A model generated the notes under the pieces. The model ran no database searches, was not told the origin of the DNA, and worked only from the letters and a program-made list of their open reading frames with translations. From Candidatus Melainabacteria bacterium (GTDB lineage Bacteria > Cyanobacteriota > Vampirovibrionia > Obscuribacterales > Obscuribacteraceae): 64,000 nt of DNA. Of the stretch, positions 24,382 to 33,678 are shown in pieces; within the stretch, counting starts at the first letter, position 1, and each line of letters starts with the position of its first letter. The position numbers and the translations under genes are program-made. The stretch is taken from the NCBI GenBank assembly GCA_003242885.1, contig QKMZ01000006.1:1295563-1359562 (forward strand), written 5' to 3'.

Positions 24382-25692
24382 GTGGCAGAAGGCGCACAAA
24401 AAGCAAAGAAAAAACGTTGTCCAAAGTGTCAACGTGAGTTTCCGATTCAATCGGTAATTTGCGACGTCGATTCCACTCTGCTTATGCTTGTTCAAGAAGA
24501 CACTCTGCTCAATGCAGTGCTTGCCGAGAAATACCGCGTCCTCAACGAAATCGGTCGCGGTGGGATGAGCGTTGTCTATAAAGGCGTTCAGGAATTTGTC
24601 GATCGCGAGGTTGCGATCAAAATTTTGCAGTCGCAGCTGGTTTCGGATCCGACATCAGTAAAGCGTTTTCAGCAAGAAGCACAAGCCGCAAGCCTTCTCA
24701 AGCACGAAAACATCATCAAAATTTACGACTTCGGTATTCATGACGGCAGACCGTACCTGGTAATGGACTTCCTTGTCGGTGAGAGTCTTTCGGATATCAT
24801 TCGTCGAGACAATCAAGTCGAGTGCGAGCGTGCAATCAAAATCTTTATTCAGGCGACCGATGCTCTTGCGCATGCGCACCGCCATGGAGTAATCCACCGC
24901 GATTTGAAATCGAGCAATATCATGCTTGTTGATGAAGAAGGCAAGTTCGATGTCGCGAAAGTAGTGGATTTCGGGATTGCGAAATTACTTCCCAACTCCG
25001 GGCGCCAATCGCAAAACCTCACTCAGACTGGTGAAATTTTCGGCAGTCCGATTTACATGAGCCCAGAGCAATGCATGGGACACATCCTTGATGCTCGCTC
25101 CGACATTTATTCGATGGGCACCATGGTGTATGAGTCTCTGACCGGATATCCGGCTTTAATGGGCAAAACTATCGTTGAAACGATGGAGATGCAGGTGCGC
25201 GAAACACCAAAACCGTTTGCTGAGATTCGACCGGATCTGCAGTTGCCGAAAGAAGTAGAAACGATCGTCTTCAGAGCGCTAGAGAAGAAGCCGGACAATC
25301 GCTATCAGTCGATGGAAGAATTTAGAGATGCGCTTGTCCACGTAGGTAAGATTTTGGCCAATAGAAAGCCGGCAGCACCTCGCTCTACGGTTACGAACAT
25401 GCCGCCTGCAGAGCGCGGGGGGCAAGATTTGTCGAAAGCTCGTATCAATGCGGGCGCAGATTCTATGAAATTGAAAGAAGCACCGAGCTCGGTGCACAAC
25501 AAAAGCTTGCAGGTGCAAACCGGAACTCAAATCAAAGACAAGTCCGGAATCGTTCCGGCTGTATCAAAGCAAAATGCTGCAGCAAAGCCGTTCTACGAAA
25601 GCCCGAAGATGATTATCATCCTCGTTTTGGTACTCATTCTAGTTACCGCGGGTGGCTTCGCAGCAATGCAAATGACTGGTACGCGATTCTAA
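24382..25692 (+). CDS. Ser/Thr protein kinase with N-terminal zinc-ribbon-like motif and C-terminal anchor
   Basis: Residues 13-30 contain CPKC and a third Cys (RCPKCQREF...ICD), resembling a degenerate zinc ribbon. The Hanks-type kinase domain (about 51-325) has the glycine loop IGRGGMSVVYKG, Lys80 in VAIKIL, HRDLKSSN with catalytic Asp174, VVDFGIAKL with Asp196, and GSPIYMSPEQC. A Ser/Pro/Lys linker leads to a transmembrane helix (410-429) with only a few residues beyond it, so it is a tail-anchored cytoplasmic kinase without a sensor domain on the other side. The GTG start has AGG about 11 nt upstream. Its kinase domain resembles those of the three kinases at the window end. Confidence 0.9.
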   Translation: MAEGAQKAKKKRCPKCQREFPIQSVICDVDSTLLMLVQEDTLLNAVLAEKYRVLNEIGRGGMSVVYKGVQEFVDREVAIKILQSQLVSDPTSVKRFQQEAQAASLLKHENIIKIYDFGIHDGRPYLVMDFLVGESLSDIIRRDNQVECERAIKIFIQATDALAHAHRHGVIHRDLKSSNIMLVDEEGKFDVAKVVDFGIAKLLPNSGRQSQNLTQTGEIFGSPIYMSPEQCMGHILDARSDIYSMGTMVYESLTGYPALMGKTIVETMEMQVRETPKPFAEIRPDLQLPKEVETIVFRALEKKPDNRYQSMEEFRDALVHVGKILANRKPAAPRSTVTNMPPAERGGQDLSKARINAGADSMKLKEAPSSVHNKSLQVQTGTQIKDKSGIVPAVSKQNAAAKPFYESPKMIIILVLVLILVTAGGFAAMQMTGTRF

Positions 25693-25925
25693 GCATCGGT
25701 TGGCAAAACCGCATCACGACTCACTCTCGCGAGGGAGCTATTTTCACATTCTTTACAATTGCGAGCAATTATCGTTGCCGTTTCTTGCTATTGGGCATAA
25801 TGAGAATAACGAGAAAAAAACTGATAGTCTCAACCACGAAGCTAACCAAGAATGGCTTCGGCAGGACATCATGAGCTAAACATGAACAACTCAGCGTGGG
25901 CAACGTGAGAGGTATTCACATTGCC

Positions 25926-26006
25926 ATGCTAAATGTAGATGATGGTTCAACTGATATCAGCGGTATTGAAGCTTCTTTGACACGTATGTTTGCGTGCAGG
26001 AGGTGA
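25926..26006 (+). CDS. Possible 26-residue leader peptide
   Basis: An ATG frame (MLNVDDGSTDISGIEASLT...) ends in TGA directly inside the AGGAGGTGA that serves the next gene. GTG codons 24 and 36 nt upstream are in frame. The only SD-like sequence is distant. It may be a translated leader coupling expression of the HEAT-like protein, or chance. Confidence 0.25.
   Translation: MLNVDDGSTDISGIEASLTRMFACRR
25998..26003 (+). promoter_or_regulatory. Strong Shine-Dalgarno AGGAGG
   Basis: A perfect AGGAGG, 6 nt before the ATG of the HEAT-like gene. The TGA of the upstream short frame begins at the next base. Confidence 0.7.
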
Positions 26007-26009
26007 ATA

Positions 26010-26903
26010 ATGTTATTGAACTCTTTAAATTACGCTTTTAAGGACGCTTTCTACAACCTGGAAAGGATTTTCACAGGCGTAAAATCGTCCAACCTCGAAT
26101 CTGCAGAACGCGAACGGTTGCATGCTATCAGCCAAAAAGAAAAAGGAGTGGAGGCGTCATTAGCTTCTGGTGAATTTTTAGCGCGGGCACGACGGGGAGA
26201 AGCACTGCATCAAGACAAGGAAACCGAGGAAATCTGCAAGGATTTTGTGCGAGGGAAATTATTTCCTGTAGACGAGACAGAGAGTTTTTCTCAAGAGGAA
26301 ACACCAGTTGCTGAAGTGCTGACGCGGTCTATAACCGAAGAAATTCCGGTATTCGGTCTTAAAGCCAGCCTGCATGCCTCTACCGAAACAGGTTCATTCG
26401 ACACCTGGAAGTCTGTTCATTTCTTGAGCGCTGATGAAGCGGAAATTCAAGATCAGTCCATTACCGAGGTAGAGGAAACCACAGAGCAACTAAGAGCAGT
26501 CGGAAGGGCATGGAGAGACCTCTCTGTGCATACCGCGTTACGGTTGATCGACCATCCTCATACGCCTGGTTTTGTACTGACGGAATTGGCGCAACATCCA
26601 TCTGCAGAAGTGCGTGCTCAGGTAGTGGACAATGCAAACACACCTAAAGAAGCTGTTCTCAAGCTTCTTAGTGACGAGAGTATTGATGTTCGACTTTCAC
26701 TGGCCGAATGCTATCACCTGGGTATTTCCGTTCTGGAAATGCTTGTCGACGATGAAAATCCCTATGTATGCAATCGTGCAGAATCTACCCTGCAAAGACT
26801 GAAAGCCGGTACCAGTAATTCTGTAATACGCGGACATTTCGGTATGACTGGTGTCAATTACGAAAATGAGGAGAATGTAACTCCAATCCGAGCCCGCGCC
26901 TGA
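26010..26903 (+). CDS. HEAT-like repeat protein, unknown function
   Basis: 297 residues with no signal peptide. The N-terminal half is hydrophilic and Glu-rich. Residues about 165-270 hold three HEAT-like units (PGFVLTELAQHPSAEVRAQVVDN, KEAVLKLLSDESIDVRLSLAEC, SVLEMLVDDENPYVCNRAESTLQRL), an alpha-solenoid used for protein binding. The start is secured by AGGAGG. It lies between a Ser/Thr kinase and a hybrid histidine kinase in the same direction; a signalling adaptor role is possible but unsupported. Confidence 0.7.
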   Translation: MLLNSLNYAFKDAFYNLERIFTGVKSSNLESAERERLHAISQKEKGVEASLASGEFLARARRGEALHQDKETEEICKDFVRGKLFPVDETESFSQEETPVAEVLTRSITEEIPVFGLKASLHASTETGSFDTWKSVHFLSADEAEIQDQSITEVEETTEQLRAVGRAWRDLSVHTALRLIDHPHTPGFVLTELAQHPSAEVRAQVVDNANTPKEAVLKLLSDESIDVRLSLAECYHLGISVLEMLVDDENPYVCNRAESTLQRLKAGTSNSVIRGHFGMTGVNYENEENVTPIRARA

Positions 26904-27056
26904 TAAATATTCTTCGCTACAGGTATCTTGTTGCCGAGTCTGGGCATGTGATCTATATTCGGAAATAAGGGGTTTTTGTGAATGTTCTTCAGCAGGCTCT
27001 AGAGGCACGAGGGGTGCTTCAAATTGAAGCCTGTTCCTTACCAGGAGCATTCGCGA

Positions 27057-30000
27057 ATGATAACGCCATCAAGGCCTTTTGACACTCTGACGGAATTAGT
27101 TCCGGTGCCCTGGACCGAACCGCCCTGTCTTAATCTCGTGACGGATGATAGTACGGCCAGGGTCAGCCATGTATTTGTGATTCTTTCCTATTGGTGTGCC
27201 TTTATCACCATGGGCATTGGCGTTCTGGCTTTGACAGGTTGGTTTTTGAATCAGCCATATCTGCAAAGTCCGATTTCCGGAAATTATCCTGTTTCCCATA
27301 CCGGATCACTTTCTCTGCTTTTTCTTGGTGCAGCTCTTCTCTATTCGCTAAAGGGAGTTTCCGACAAGAAAGCGGCGACCGCCTCGCAGATTACGGCCCT
27401 GGTGCCAATACTCATAGGGGTTTTCGCACTTGGCTCTTATAGTGGATTTTTCACTGTGGATCTCGATGAAGTACTCTTCCATTCGTCTCTTAATCCACAA
27501 CCTGGCTCCAACTCTGTTATTCTCGCTCCAAACAATGCAATTTGCATTCTCACCGCCGGTCTTTCAATTTTACTAATGGACGCTCCGGCGCTGGGGCGGG
27601 TTCGACTGTTTCAGCATCTTGCTTTTATACCGCTGCTCTTCTCTATTTCAGCTTTAATTGGATATACATATAAGCTGCAATATTTTTCGGCGCCGCAAAG
27701 TTTTAACTACATGATTTTGCCGACCGCCGTCGCTTTTCTTGTTTTGAGCCTGGGCATTCTTTCCTCGCGTCCACGAGAAGGGCTAATGGTCGTCATCAGC
27801 AATGGTGATGCCGGAGGTTTGATGGCCCGGACCTTGCTGCCTACGGCAGTTGGGCTGCCTATACTTTTCGGCTGGATGCGCGTTGTGGGTGAAAGCTCTG
27901 GTCTGGTGAATGCCGAAGCCGGAAGCATTTTGTTGGTCACTTTCATGATCACTGCATTCTTCTGGGTCGTCTGGCGCACTTGCCGCCAACTTGGACGCTT
28001 GGATATGGCGCGCAAACTTGCCGGAGCAGCTCTTCATGAAAGTGCAGAACGCACTCGATCGATACTGGATAAGGCATGCGATGCGTTTGTGGCTATTGAT
28101 AAGAACGGCCGGATTCTTGACTGGAATCCTCAGGCAGAGAGGACATTTGGTTGGTCGAGAGCAGAAGTAATCGGAAAAACTCTTGATGAAACGATCATTC
28201 CGAGTAAGCACGGTAAACACGAAAAGGCTCATGAAGAAGCACTTTCACGGCTTTTCACCGCCGGACAAAGTCAGTTTTTCAACACACGCGTGGAAGTGGT
28301 CGCTCTCCATAAAGAAGGACACGAGTTTCCTCTAGAGCTGGCAGTCTTTCCAGTTGGTAGCGCGGAGACCGGCACTGTCTGCGCTTTTATGCACGACATC
28401 TCCGAAAGGAAGGCTCATGAAGATGAGGTTAATTGTTTAAACAAAGCGCTCTTGGAGCAAATCACAGAAGCCGGCTCGAAGAATGACAGTTTGAAGCTTT
28501 TGACAGACGAATTGAGAACTGCCTGCGAAAGTGCTATCGAATCTTCAAAGACAAAGTCCGATTTCATAGCCAGCCTCAGTCACGAGATACGAACACCGCT
28601 AAGCAGCGTTATTGGTATGGCTGAGCTTATTCTGGATGGACATTTGGAAGAAGACCAGCGAAAACTCGCAAACACGCTGCACAGCTCTGCTTACAATTTG
28701 CTGGGAATCGTCAATGACATATTGGATCTATCAAAAATCGAGGCTAAGAAGCTTGAACTGACATCGGAAAGTTTCGACATGCGAACGCTCGTCGAAGACG
28801 TTGCCGAGATGCTGGGCACGACCGCTCGCAGCAAAGGCCTTTCACTGTCAACATTTGTCGATCCATCTTTGCCTCTCATACTGAAGGGAGATCCAAAACG
28901 CTTAAGGCAGATACTTGTGAATCTCTGCGGTAATGCCCTCAAGTTCACAGAGTCTGGTGGTGTTCATATACGTGTGGAAAAACTCTCGTTAGCTGATCAG
29001 CGCGTGACTTTTTCGGCGTCAGTGATTGATACGGGCTGCGGCTTGACTGAGGAAACAAAGAGAAATCTCTTTTTGCCTTTCAGCCAGGCGAGAAGCAGTA
29101 AGACCTCTCAGACAGCAGGAACAGGACTCGGACTGGCGATTAGTAAAAGCCTTGTAGAGCTGATGGGTGGAGAAATTGGGGTCGAAAGTCATGAAGGTGC
29201 AGGTTCTACTTTCTGGTTCAAAACCACACTCAGAACAGACGGCATCGATTATCTCGGCGCCCAGCATGGCGCTCCGCAGCGTGTAGAGCCGGAAACCACC
29301 CGACTAATTATTGTCTCGAATGATAGATTCACATCCGAAGCTCTGACAATGTATTCCTATGCTCGCGGCATAGAACATCAGGCTGCCGGCTCAATCGATG
29401 AAGCCGAGTGGATAGTCAGAAAGATGGCTAAGCAGAACGCTCGACCTATAAGACTCTTTGTCGATATGTCCAATCGGGCGATCGATCCGCGTACTCAAAT
29501 TGAAGAAATAAATGCGAGCGACTTTGCCGACAAAGTCCGTTGGGTTGCGCTAACGCATATCGATTCAAAGGAATATCATAGAAAGCTGAAAGAGGCTGGA
29601 TTTGCCAAAGTGCTAGTTAAGCCATTTCGCTTCGGAGACTTCTTGCATTCTGTTTCTAACGACTTTGATCAGCAGGTCGAAACGCGTGAGGACTTGCCTG
29701 CGCTTGACGCCGCCAATGCGACGATCATGCGTTTGTCCGCTAAAACAGTGCTTCTTGTCGAAGACAATCCGGCCCTGCGAGAATTAGCCACGCGTCAACT
29801 CAAGCGATTGGGAGTCGAGGTTGCCACCGCATCTGATGGAATGGAAGCTGTGGGCAGCGCGGCCGCAAGCCACTATGACCTTATTCTCATGGATTGCCAA
29901 ATGCCAGTCATGGACGGATTTGAAGCTACACGCCAGATCAGGAGGATTGAGGAAAGAGGACATCGACATACACCAATAGTGGCACTAACAGCTTCCGTTT

Positions 30001-30590
30001 TGCCACAGGATCGAGAAAAATGTTTTGCTGCCGGCATGGACGAGTTTCTTACAAAACCTGTCTCTCTCGACGATATTCGTTCTTTGATAAAACGCTGGAT
30101 GAGCGAACAGTCGACGCCGAAGAAAGAATTCATAAGTATGTCCAATGAAGAAGTAGCCTTCTCTGATCTGATTCACAGTGCGCGCTTTCAAGTAAGTGAA
30201 ATGGATCAGCTAACCGCAATTCCGCGAGAAGTCACTCGTGATGATCTGCAAGACGATTTTGCACCCACTCCGGTGGACATGCAATGGCTGCACGAGCAGT
30301 ATGGACGAGAGGCGATGAGCGAGATATTCCAAACGTTTAAAGACGAAGCCGAATCCCTTATGAATCTGCTCAAGCGTGCAGCCCTGGCGCATGATTTCGT
30401 CGAAAGTGCCAGAGTCGCTCATCAATTGGCTGGAATCGCATCAGTAATTGGTGCCAAACAAATGCATGCGCAAAGTTTGAACTTAGAGCACGCGTCAAAA
30501 GAAAAGGACACCTACAGAGCAAACGTCGCATTGGACGAGCTTCAAAGGGGCTACGAAGACGTTATGCTATGGATCAAGACTAAGACGTAA
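27057..30590 (+). CDS. Membrane hybrid histidine kinase: PAS, HisKA, HATPase, two receivers, Hpt
   Basis: The N-terminal third is membrane embedded (about seven to eight hydrophobic helices, LSYWCAFITMGIGVLALTGWF onward). Then come a PAS domain (VAIDKNGRILDWNPQAERTFGWSRAEVIG), the HisKA H-box FIASLSHEIRTPLSS with the phosphorylated His, N-box NLCGNALKFTESG, G1 DTGCGLTEE and G2 GTGLGLAIS. A first receiver is degenerate: its acidic pair is missing (IIVSNDRF) although LFVDMSN and LVKPF remain. A second receiver is intact (LLVEDNPA, LILMDCQMPVMDG, LTKPV). A C-terminal Hpt domain has AHQLAGIAS with the transfer His. This is a complete internal phosphorelay whose output partner is not here. I prefer the ATG with AGGAG 9 nt upstream; a TTG 11 codons earlier (SD GAGGGG) is an alternative. 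Confidence 0.92.
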   Translation: MITPSRPFDTLTELVPVPWTEPPCLNLVTDDSTARVSHVFVILSYWCAFITMGIGVLALTGWFLNQPYLQSPISGNYPVSHTGSLSLLFLGAALLYSLKGVSDKKAATASQITALVPILIGVFALGSYSGFFTVDLDEVLFHSSLNPQPGSNSVILAPNNAICILTAGLSILLMDAPALGRVRLFQHLAFIPLLFSISALIGYTYKLQYFSAPQSFNYMILPTAVAFLVLSLGILSSRPREGLMVVISNGDAGGLMARTLLPTAVGLPILFGWMRVVGESSGLVNAEAGSILLVTFMITAFFWVVWRTCRQLGRLDMARKLAGAALHESAERTRSILDKACDAFVAIDKNGRILDWNPQAERTFGWSRAEVIGKTLDETIIPSKHGKHEKAHEEALSRLFTAGQSQFFNTRVEVVALHKEGHEFPLELAVFPVGSAETGTVCAFMHDISERKAHEDEVNCLNKALLEQITEAGSKNDSLKLLTDELRTACESAIESSKTKSDFIASLSHEIRTPLSSVIGMAELILDGHLEEDQRKLANTLHSSAYNLLGIVNDILDLSKIEAKKLELTSESFDMRTLVEDVAEMLGTTARSKGLSLSTFVDPSLPLILKGDPKRLRQILVNLCGNALKFTESGGVHIRVEKLSLADQRVTFSASVIDTGCGLTEETKRNLFLPFSQARSSKTSQTAGTGLGLAISKSLVELMGGEIGVESHEGAGSTFWFKTTLRTDGIDYLGAQHGAPQRVEPETTRLIIVSNDRFTSEALTMYSYARGIEHQAAGSIDEAEWIVRKMAKQNARPIRLFVDMSNRAIDPRTQIEEINASDFADKVRWVALTHIDSKEYHRKLKEAGFAKVLVKPFRFGDFLHSVSNDFDQQVETREDLPALDAANATIMRLSAKTVLLVEDNPALRELATRQLKRLGVEVATASDGMEAVGSAAASHYDLILMDCQMPVMDGFEATRQIRRIEERGHRHTPIVALTASVLPQDREKCFAAGMDEFLTKPVSLDDIRSLIKRWMSEQSTPKKEFISMSNEEVAFSDLIHSARFQVSEMDQLTAIPREVTRDDLQDDFAPTPVDMQWLHEQYGREAMSEIFQTFKDEAESLMNLLKRAALAHDFVESARVAHQLAGIASVIGAKQMHAQSLNLEHASKEKDTYRANVALDELQRGYEDVMLWIKTKT

Positions 30591-30606
30591 TCCGCCCAAT
30601 CAACAG

Positions 30607-31800
30607 TTAGCCTCGAAGGCTTACAACCGCATCGGCGAATCTTCCACACAAGACTTCTTCGCTGAATTTGCTGTTGACGCTGTCACGAATTTCTCTCAAC
30701 TTTTCTTTTGAAGGTGGTTCGTTTCGAATTTGATTGAGCCTTGCTGCGAGTGCTCCATCCTTGGTCAGATCGGTATTACCTACGAACTCACCAAGGATAT
30801 AGTTAGTCCCGGCATTGGGGTGGCAGGCAATTGGCTTCTCTGCCAGAGCCGCTTCAATTGTCGCTGCGCCAAAAACCTCATCAATGCTGGCGATAACATA
30901 AGCATCCGCAGCATAAAGAGCGCGATGCACACCTTCTGCAGGAAGTGTCAGCCACTGAATGCGATCGCCCAGCAACTTCTTGCCGAGTTCTTTCAATCCT
31001 GGCGTGTCCGGCTCGGGATGCCCGCACATAATCACTTTTACTTTCGGGTCGTTCATCCGAGCGACTTCATTGATAATGTAATCGATTCTTTTGTGATGAC
31101 GGTTCCATGCAGAAACAGCAACGACGGCATATTCATCAGGAGCAAGCCCAAACTCTCTTCTTACTTCTTCTCTCGGCGCATCCGGCTGAACATAGCGAGC
31201 GAAGTGAGGAAGAACCTGCATGCGCTCCTTGGGAATTCCGAAAGAAAGTGCTGCCTCATAGGAGGAGGGTTGAAGATGTTGAACGTAATCGAATAGCTTG
31301 ACTGTGTTCGGTTTGAAACCGCCTCCGTTAGCGATTACCACTTTGAACTTCAGTCGCAGTAAGTCTCTAAAGAAGATAAGCACATAACCAAATGGTGCTT
31401 CTTTTGTCCAAACCACATCAGGACGATAAGAAATCATGTGAGGAAGCAAGCCAATGGCGAAAGTCACCATTTCCGCGCCGTAAGCGAATTCCCAAACATG
31501 TTTTTTATTGAACAAAGAAGCGATGTATAGCGGCCAGCGCAGAAGGAAATCGCGCGGCAGATTCGCCACCCAGGTACTATCCGGAAAATTCCCGCCCGCA
31601 AAGAGTCGGACATCCAGGCGCTGGTCGTTTTTGAGCGCAGAATACCAACGTGCTGTTGAAACTTCAAAACCTCTGTTGACATTGCCGAGCCCGCAACTGA
31701 CCATCGCCAACTTGACTGGGGCGAGCGACCCAGCATGCGAGCATGACTGGCTGGCGGGCGTCGCCTTGAATCGGTCGGAAAATGTGTTTGAAGAATCCAT
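30607..31800 (-). CDS. Glycosyltransferase, GT4-like
   Basis: A two-Rossmann-domain GT-B enzyme. The N-terminal domain starts at VKLAMVSCGLGNVNRGFE. The C-terminal domain has VVAVSAWNRHHKRIDYIINEV, VKVIMCGHPEPD, LYAADAYVIASIDEVFGAATIEAALAEKPIA with the E-x(7)-E nucleotide-sugar-binding arrangement, and CHPNAGTNYILGEF. It probably builds a surface glycan; donor and acceptor are unknown. A TTG 26 codons upstream extends the frame with Ser/Thr-rich sequence; neither start has a clear SD, so I use the ATG. It converges on the hybrid kinase with 16 bp between stops. Confidence 0.82.
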   Translation of the reverse strand: MDSSNTFSDRFKATPASQSCSHAGSLAPVKLAMVSCGLGNVNRGFEVSTARWYSALKNDQRLDVRLFAGGNFPDSTWVANLPRDFLLRWPLYIASLFNKKHVWEFAYGAEMVTFAIGLLPHMISYRPDVVWTKEAPFGYVLIFFRDLLRLKFKVVIANGGGFKPNTVKLFDYVQHLQPSSYEAALSFGIPKERMQVLPHFARYVQPDAPREEVRREFGLAPDEYAVVAVSAWNRHHKRIDYIINEVARMNDPKVKVIMCGHPEPDTPGLKELGKKLLGDRIQWLTLPAEGVHRALYAADAYVIASIDEVFGAATIEAALAEKPIACHPNAGTNYILGEFVGNTDLTKDGALAARLNQIRNEPPSKEKLREIRDSVNSKFSEEVLCGRFADAVVSLRG

Positions 31801-32248
31801 TGCTACTGGGACAGTTTGGAAAGTTCGAGTGGAACTACGACTGTTATGGGTGGGGGATAGCCCCGAATCACTTTGCAACCTTGGGCGACCTCATGCAAAT
31901 CTTATCAGCTTCTCAAACCCTAAAAGGGCGACAGATATTGAATTTCGAAGAAATCTAGCGAACAGAAAGATGAGACAGCCGAAAAGCCAATAAGTTCCAT
32001 ATATCGTTATTACCCGGGTCGAGCCCTCGGTCTATAGCCCGCTCGTATAGTCATGCGATATATAGGTTTTCCTATACTCACAATTGATAAAGGCATTTCG
32101 AGAATTCACAATCTCAACACTGCGGCGTAAGATGCAGATATAGAGCGCAAGGCGCACCGGCAATATGGAGGTCTAAGAAGGCTTCCACCGCGTGTTCGCC
32201 CGGCTGTGTGCCGTGTTTCCAATTCAATAAACTTGAAGGGGTCTAACC
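31801..32248. other. Divergent intergenic region with small palindromes
   Basis: 448 bp without a supportable gene between the glycosyltransferase and the Lys/Ser-tailed protein. It contains TATAGG-TTTT-CCTATA at 32061-32076 and several A/T-rich stretches nearby (for example the CACAATTGATAAAGG run) that could hold promoters. A GAAGGGG lies 10 nt before the downstream ATG. Confidence 0.45.
32061..32076. promoter_or_regulatory. Palindrome, operator or small hairpin candidate
   Basis: TATAGG and CCTATA flank TTTT. It lies about 170 bp upstream of the Lys/Ser-tailed protein. A further GTATAG/CTATAC pair overlaps it, so the symmetry can be drawn in two ways. Confidence 0.3.
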
Positions 32249-33478
32249 ATGTCCACTAACCCTTACTACACCTTTATGCTCAATGTTGCCGGCATCAAAG
32301 AGAAAGAGCCTTTCTTTCAAAGAGCCTGGGGCAAAGTGAACATCTTGAGCCGTCAAAGAGACAGACAAATCTACAAGGATTTGCGAGGCTCAAATTTCGA
32401 GTTGCAAAACGCTCACAGTAAGGGTGTTCTCAATTCTTTCAATAGTATGACTATTGAGCACGATCATGCGGCATTGCTTGAAGACCTTGCCAATGAAGCG
32501 CTTATCTTTATTGAAGAAGAGCATAAGCAAGCCAAAGAGAGAGAAAGAGAAGAACTGCTCAAGAGCAACGCTATTCACGCGTACATTGGAAAAATTGTGG
32601 GAATGCTGAGTCCTTATGCCGGTCTTGTCAATACTGCGGTCGGACACACAGAACTGTATACGGTACTAACCGGTCCGGAAATTATCGTCGAAAATATCAA
32701 ACTTCCAGGCGCACATGATTCGTACGAAATCAAAAAGGACTACCGTGCTCGCTTTTCGACCCGCACATGGAGCCTGCTTTTCCGCGGCATCGATGGACGC
32801 ATCGATATATTCCTGATGCCTGTGGACAAAGTGATGAGATTGACCAAAGTAGAAACGTTTTTCAAGCCAGTTGCCAGAATTTTTGCTGAAGTGAGCGGTT
32901 CCAAGGTCGTTTGGACCATGGACGGACAAGAGACGTCGGCTGAAGAAAGAATGAGCTTTATCCTCAATCAATTCCACCAACTGCTCGAGCGCACAAAAGC
33001 ACAGATGTTCAGAGACCGTGGTCGTGGCGGCAACATGTTGACCAGCGATTTGCTGGACCTGGCGATATCAAAAGCAGTTTTCAATGAAGTGGATGATTCC
33101 AGGACCTTCGACTATAGAGCGGGTCAGCCGGAACTATTCGGACCCAACGAAACTGCTAATTCGTCGAGTGCTGTAGAGCCACAGTATGTCGAAGAAGCCA
33201 TTTCCGAACAGCAAATAATAGATCTGACCGATTTCAATCAAACGACCCCGAATGTCTCCCAGTTCTTGCTATCCGAAAAGGACTTTGCAACAAGAACACA
33301 GGACTGCATCGACAGATACTGCGATTCAGAATATAAAGCACCGAAAATGCCAGCTGTTGCAGCAGCGAATAAAGAAACCAACAAAACTGCAACCGCGGTC
33401 AAATCGACGACTTCGAGCAAATCCAGCAAAAAGTCAAGAGCAAAAACCAAAAGTTCACGCTCAAAGCGCAAAAAATGA
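32249..33478 (+). CDS. Conserved-looking soluble protein with Lys/Ser-rich basic tail, unknown function
   Basis: 409 residues, no signal peptide or membrane helix. Residues 1-110 are helical and charged (FQRAWGKVNILSRQRDRQIYKDLRG, then a Glu/Lys coiled-coil-like run EEEHKQAKEREREELL). Residues about 110-250 look like a compact alpha/beta domain (TELYTVLTGPEIIVENIKL, STRTWSLLFRGIDGRIDIFLMPVDKVMRL). The last 45 residues are almost entirely Lys, Ser, Thr, Ala and Arg, ending SKKSRAKTKSSRSKRKK, like histone-H1-type tails, and could bind nucleic acid or acidic surfaces. I recognise no family. A hairpin 80 bp downstream (33559-33585) probably ends its transcript before the PBP gene. Confidence 0.65.
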   Translation: MSTNPYYTFMLNVAGIKEKEPFFQRAWGKVNILSRQRDRQIYKDLRGSNFELQNAHSKGVLNSFNSMTIEHDHAALLEDLANEALIFIEEEHKQAKEREREELLKSNAIHAYIGKIVGMLSPYAGLVNTAVGHTELYTVLTGPEIIVENIKLPGAHDSYEIKKDYRARFSTRTWSLLFRGIDGRIDIFLMPVDKVMRLTKVETFFKPVARIFAEVSGSKVVWTMDGQETSAEERMSFILNQFHQLLERTKAQMFRDRGRGGNMLTSDLLDLAISKAVFNEVDDSRTFDYRAGQPELFGPNETANSSSAVEPQYVEEAISEQQIIDLTDFNQTTPNVSQFLLSEKDFATRTQDCIDRYCDSEYKAPKMPAVAAANKETNKTATAVKSTTSSKSSKKSRAKTKSSRSKRKK

Positions 33479-33558
33479 GGATGTTAGAAAAATCTGGAAT
33501 TTCTAACATAACCCCAAAAAGCGCTACCAAAATTTTCCTACACACAGCACTGACAAGC

Positions 33559-33585
33559 AAACAGCCGGCCTCGAGCCGGCTGTTT
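33559..33585 (+). terminator. GC-rich hairpin between unknown protein and PBP1A
   Basis: AAACAGCCGGC (33559-33569) pairs perfectly with GCCGGCTGTTT (33575-33585) around CTCGA. The A-rich left flank and T-rich right arm are those of an intrinsic terminator. It argues that the PBP reading frame upstream of here is not translated. Confidence 0.6.
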
Positions 33586-33678
33586 CGCCTTGAACCGACA
33601 ATCAAGTGGCGGGAACCACCGCTCTTGCCCGGGCGTCTGCGTCAGAGTCTAGCAATAGGCCCCTCTTGCCGGAAAACC

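Larger units (their letters stand above)
25693..26009. other. Intergenic region with a possible leader ORF
   Basis: 317 bp between the kinase and the HEAT-like gene. It contains a CTCGCGAG palindrome shortly after the kinase stop, without a clean poly-T tail, and a 26-codon open frame ending in the SD of the next gene (listed separately). Confidence 0.5.
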
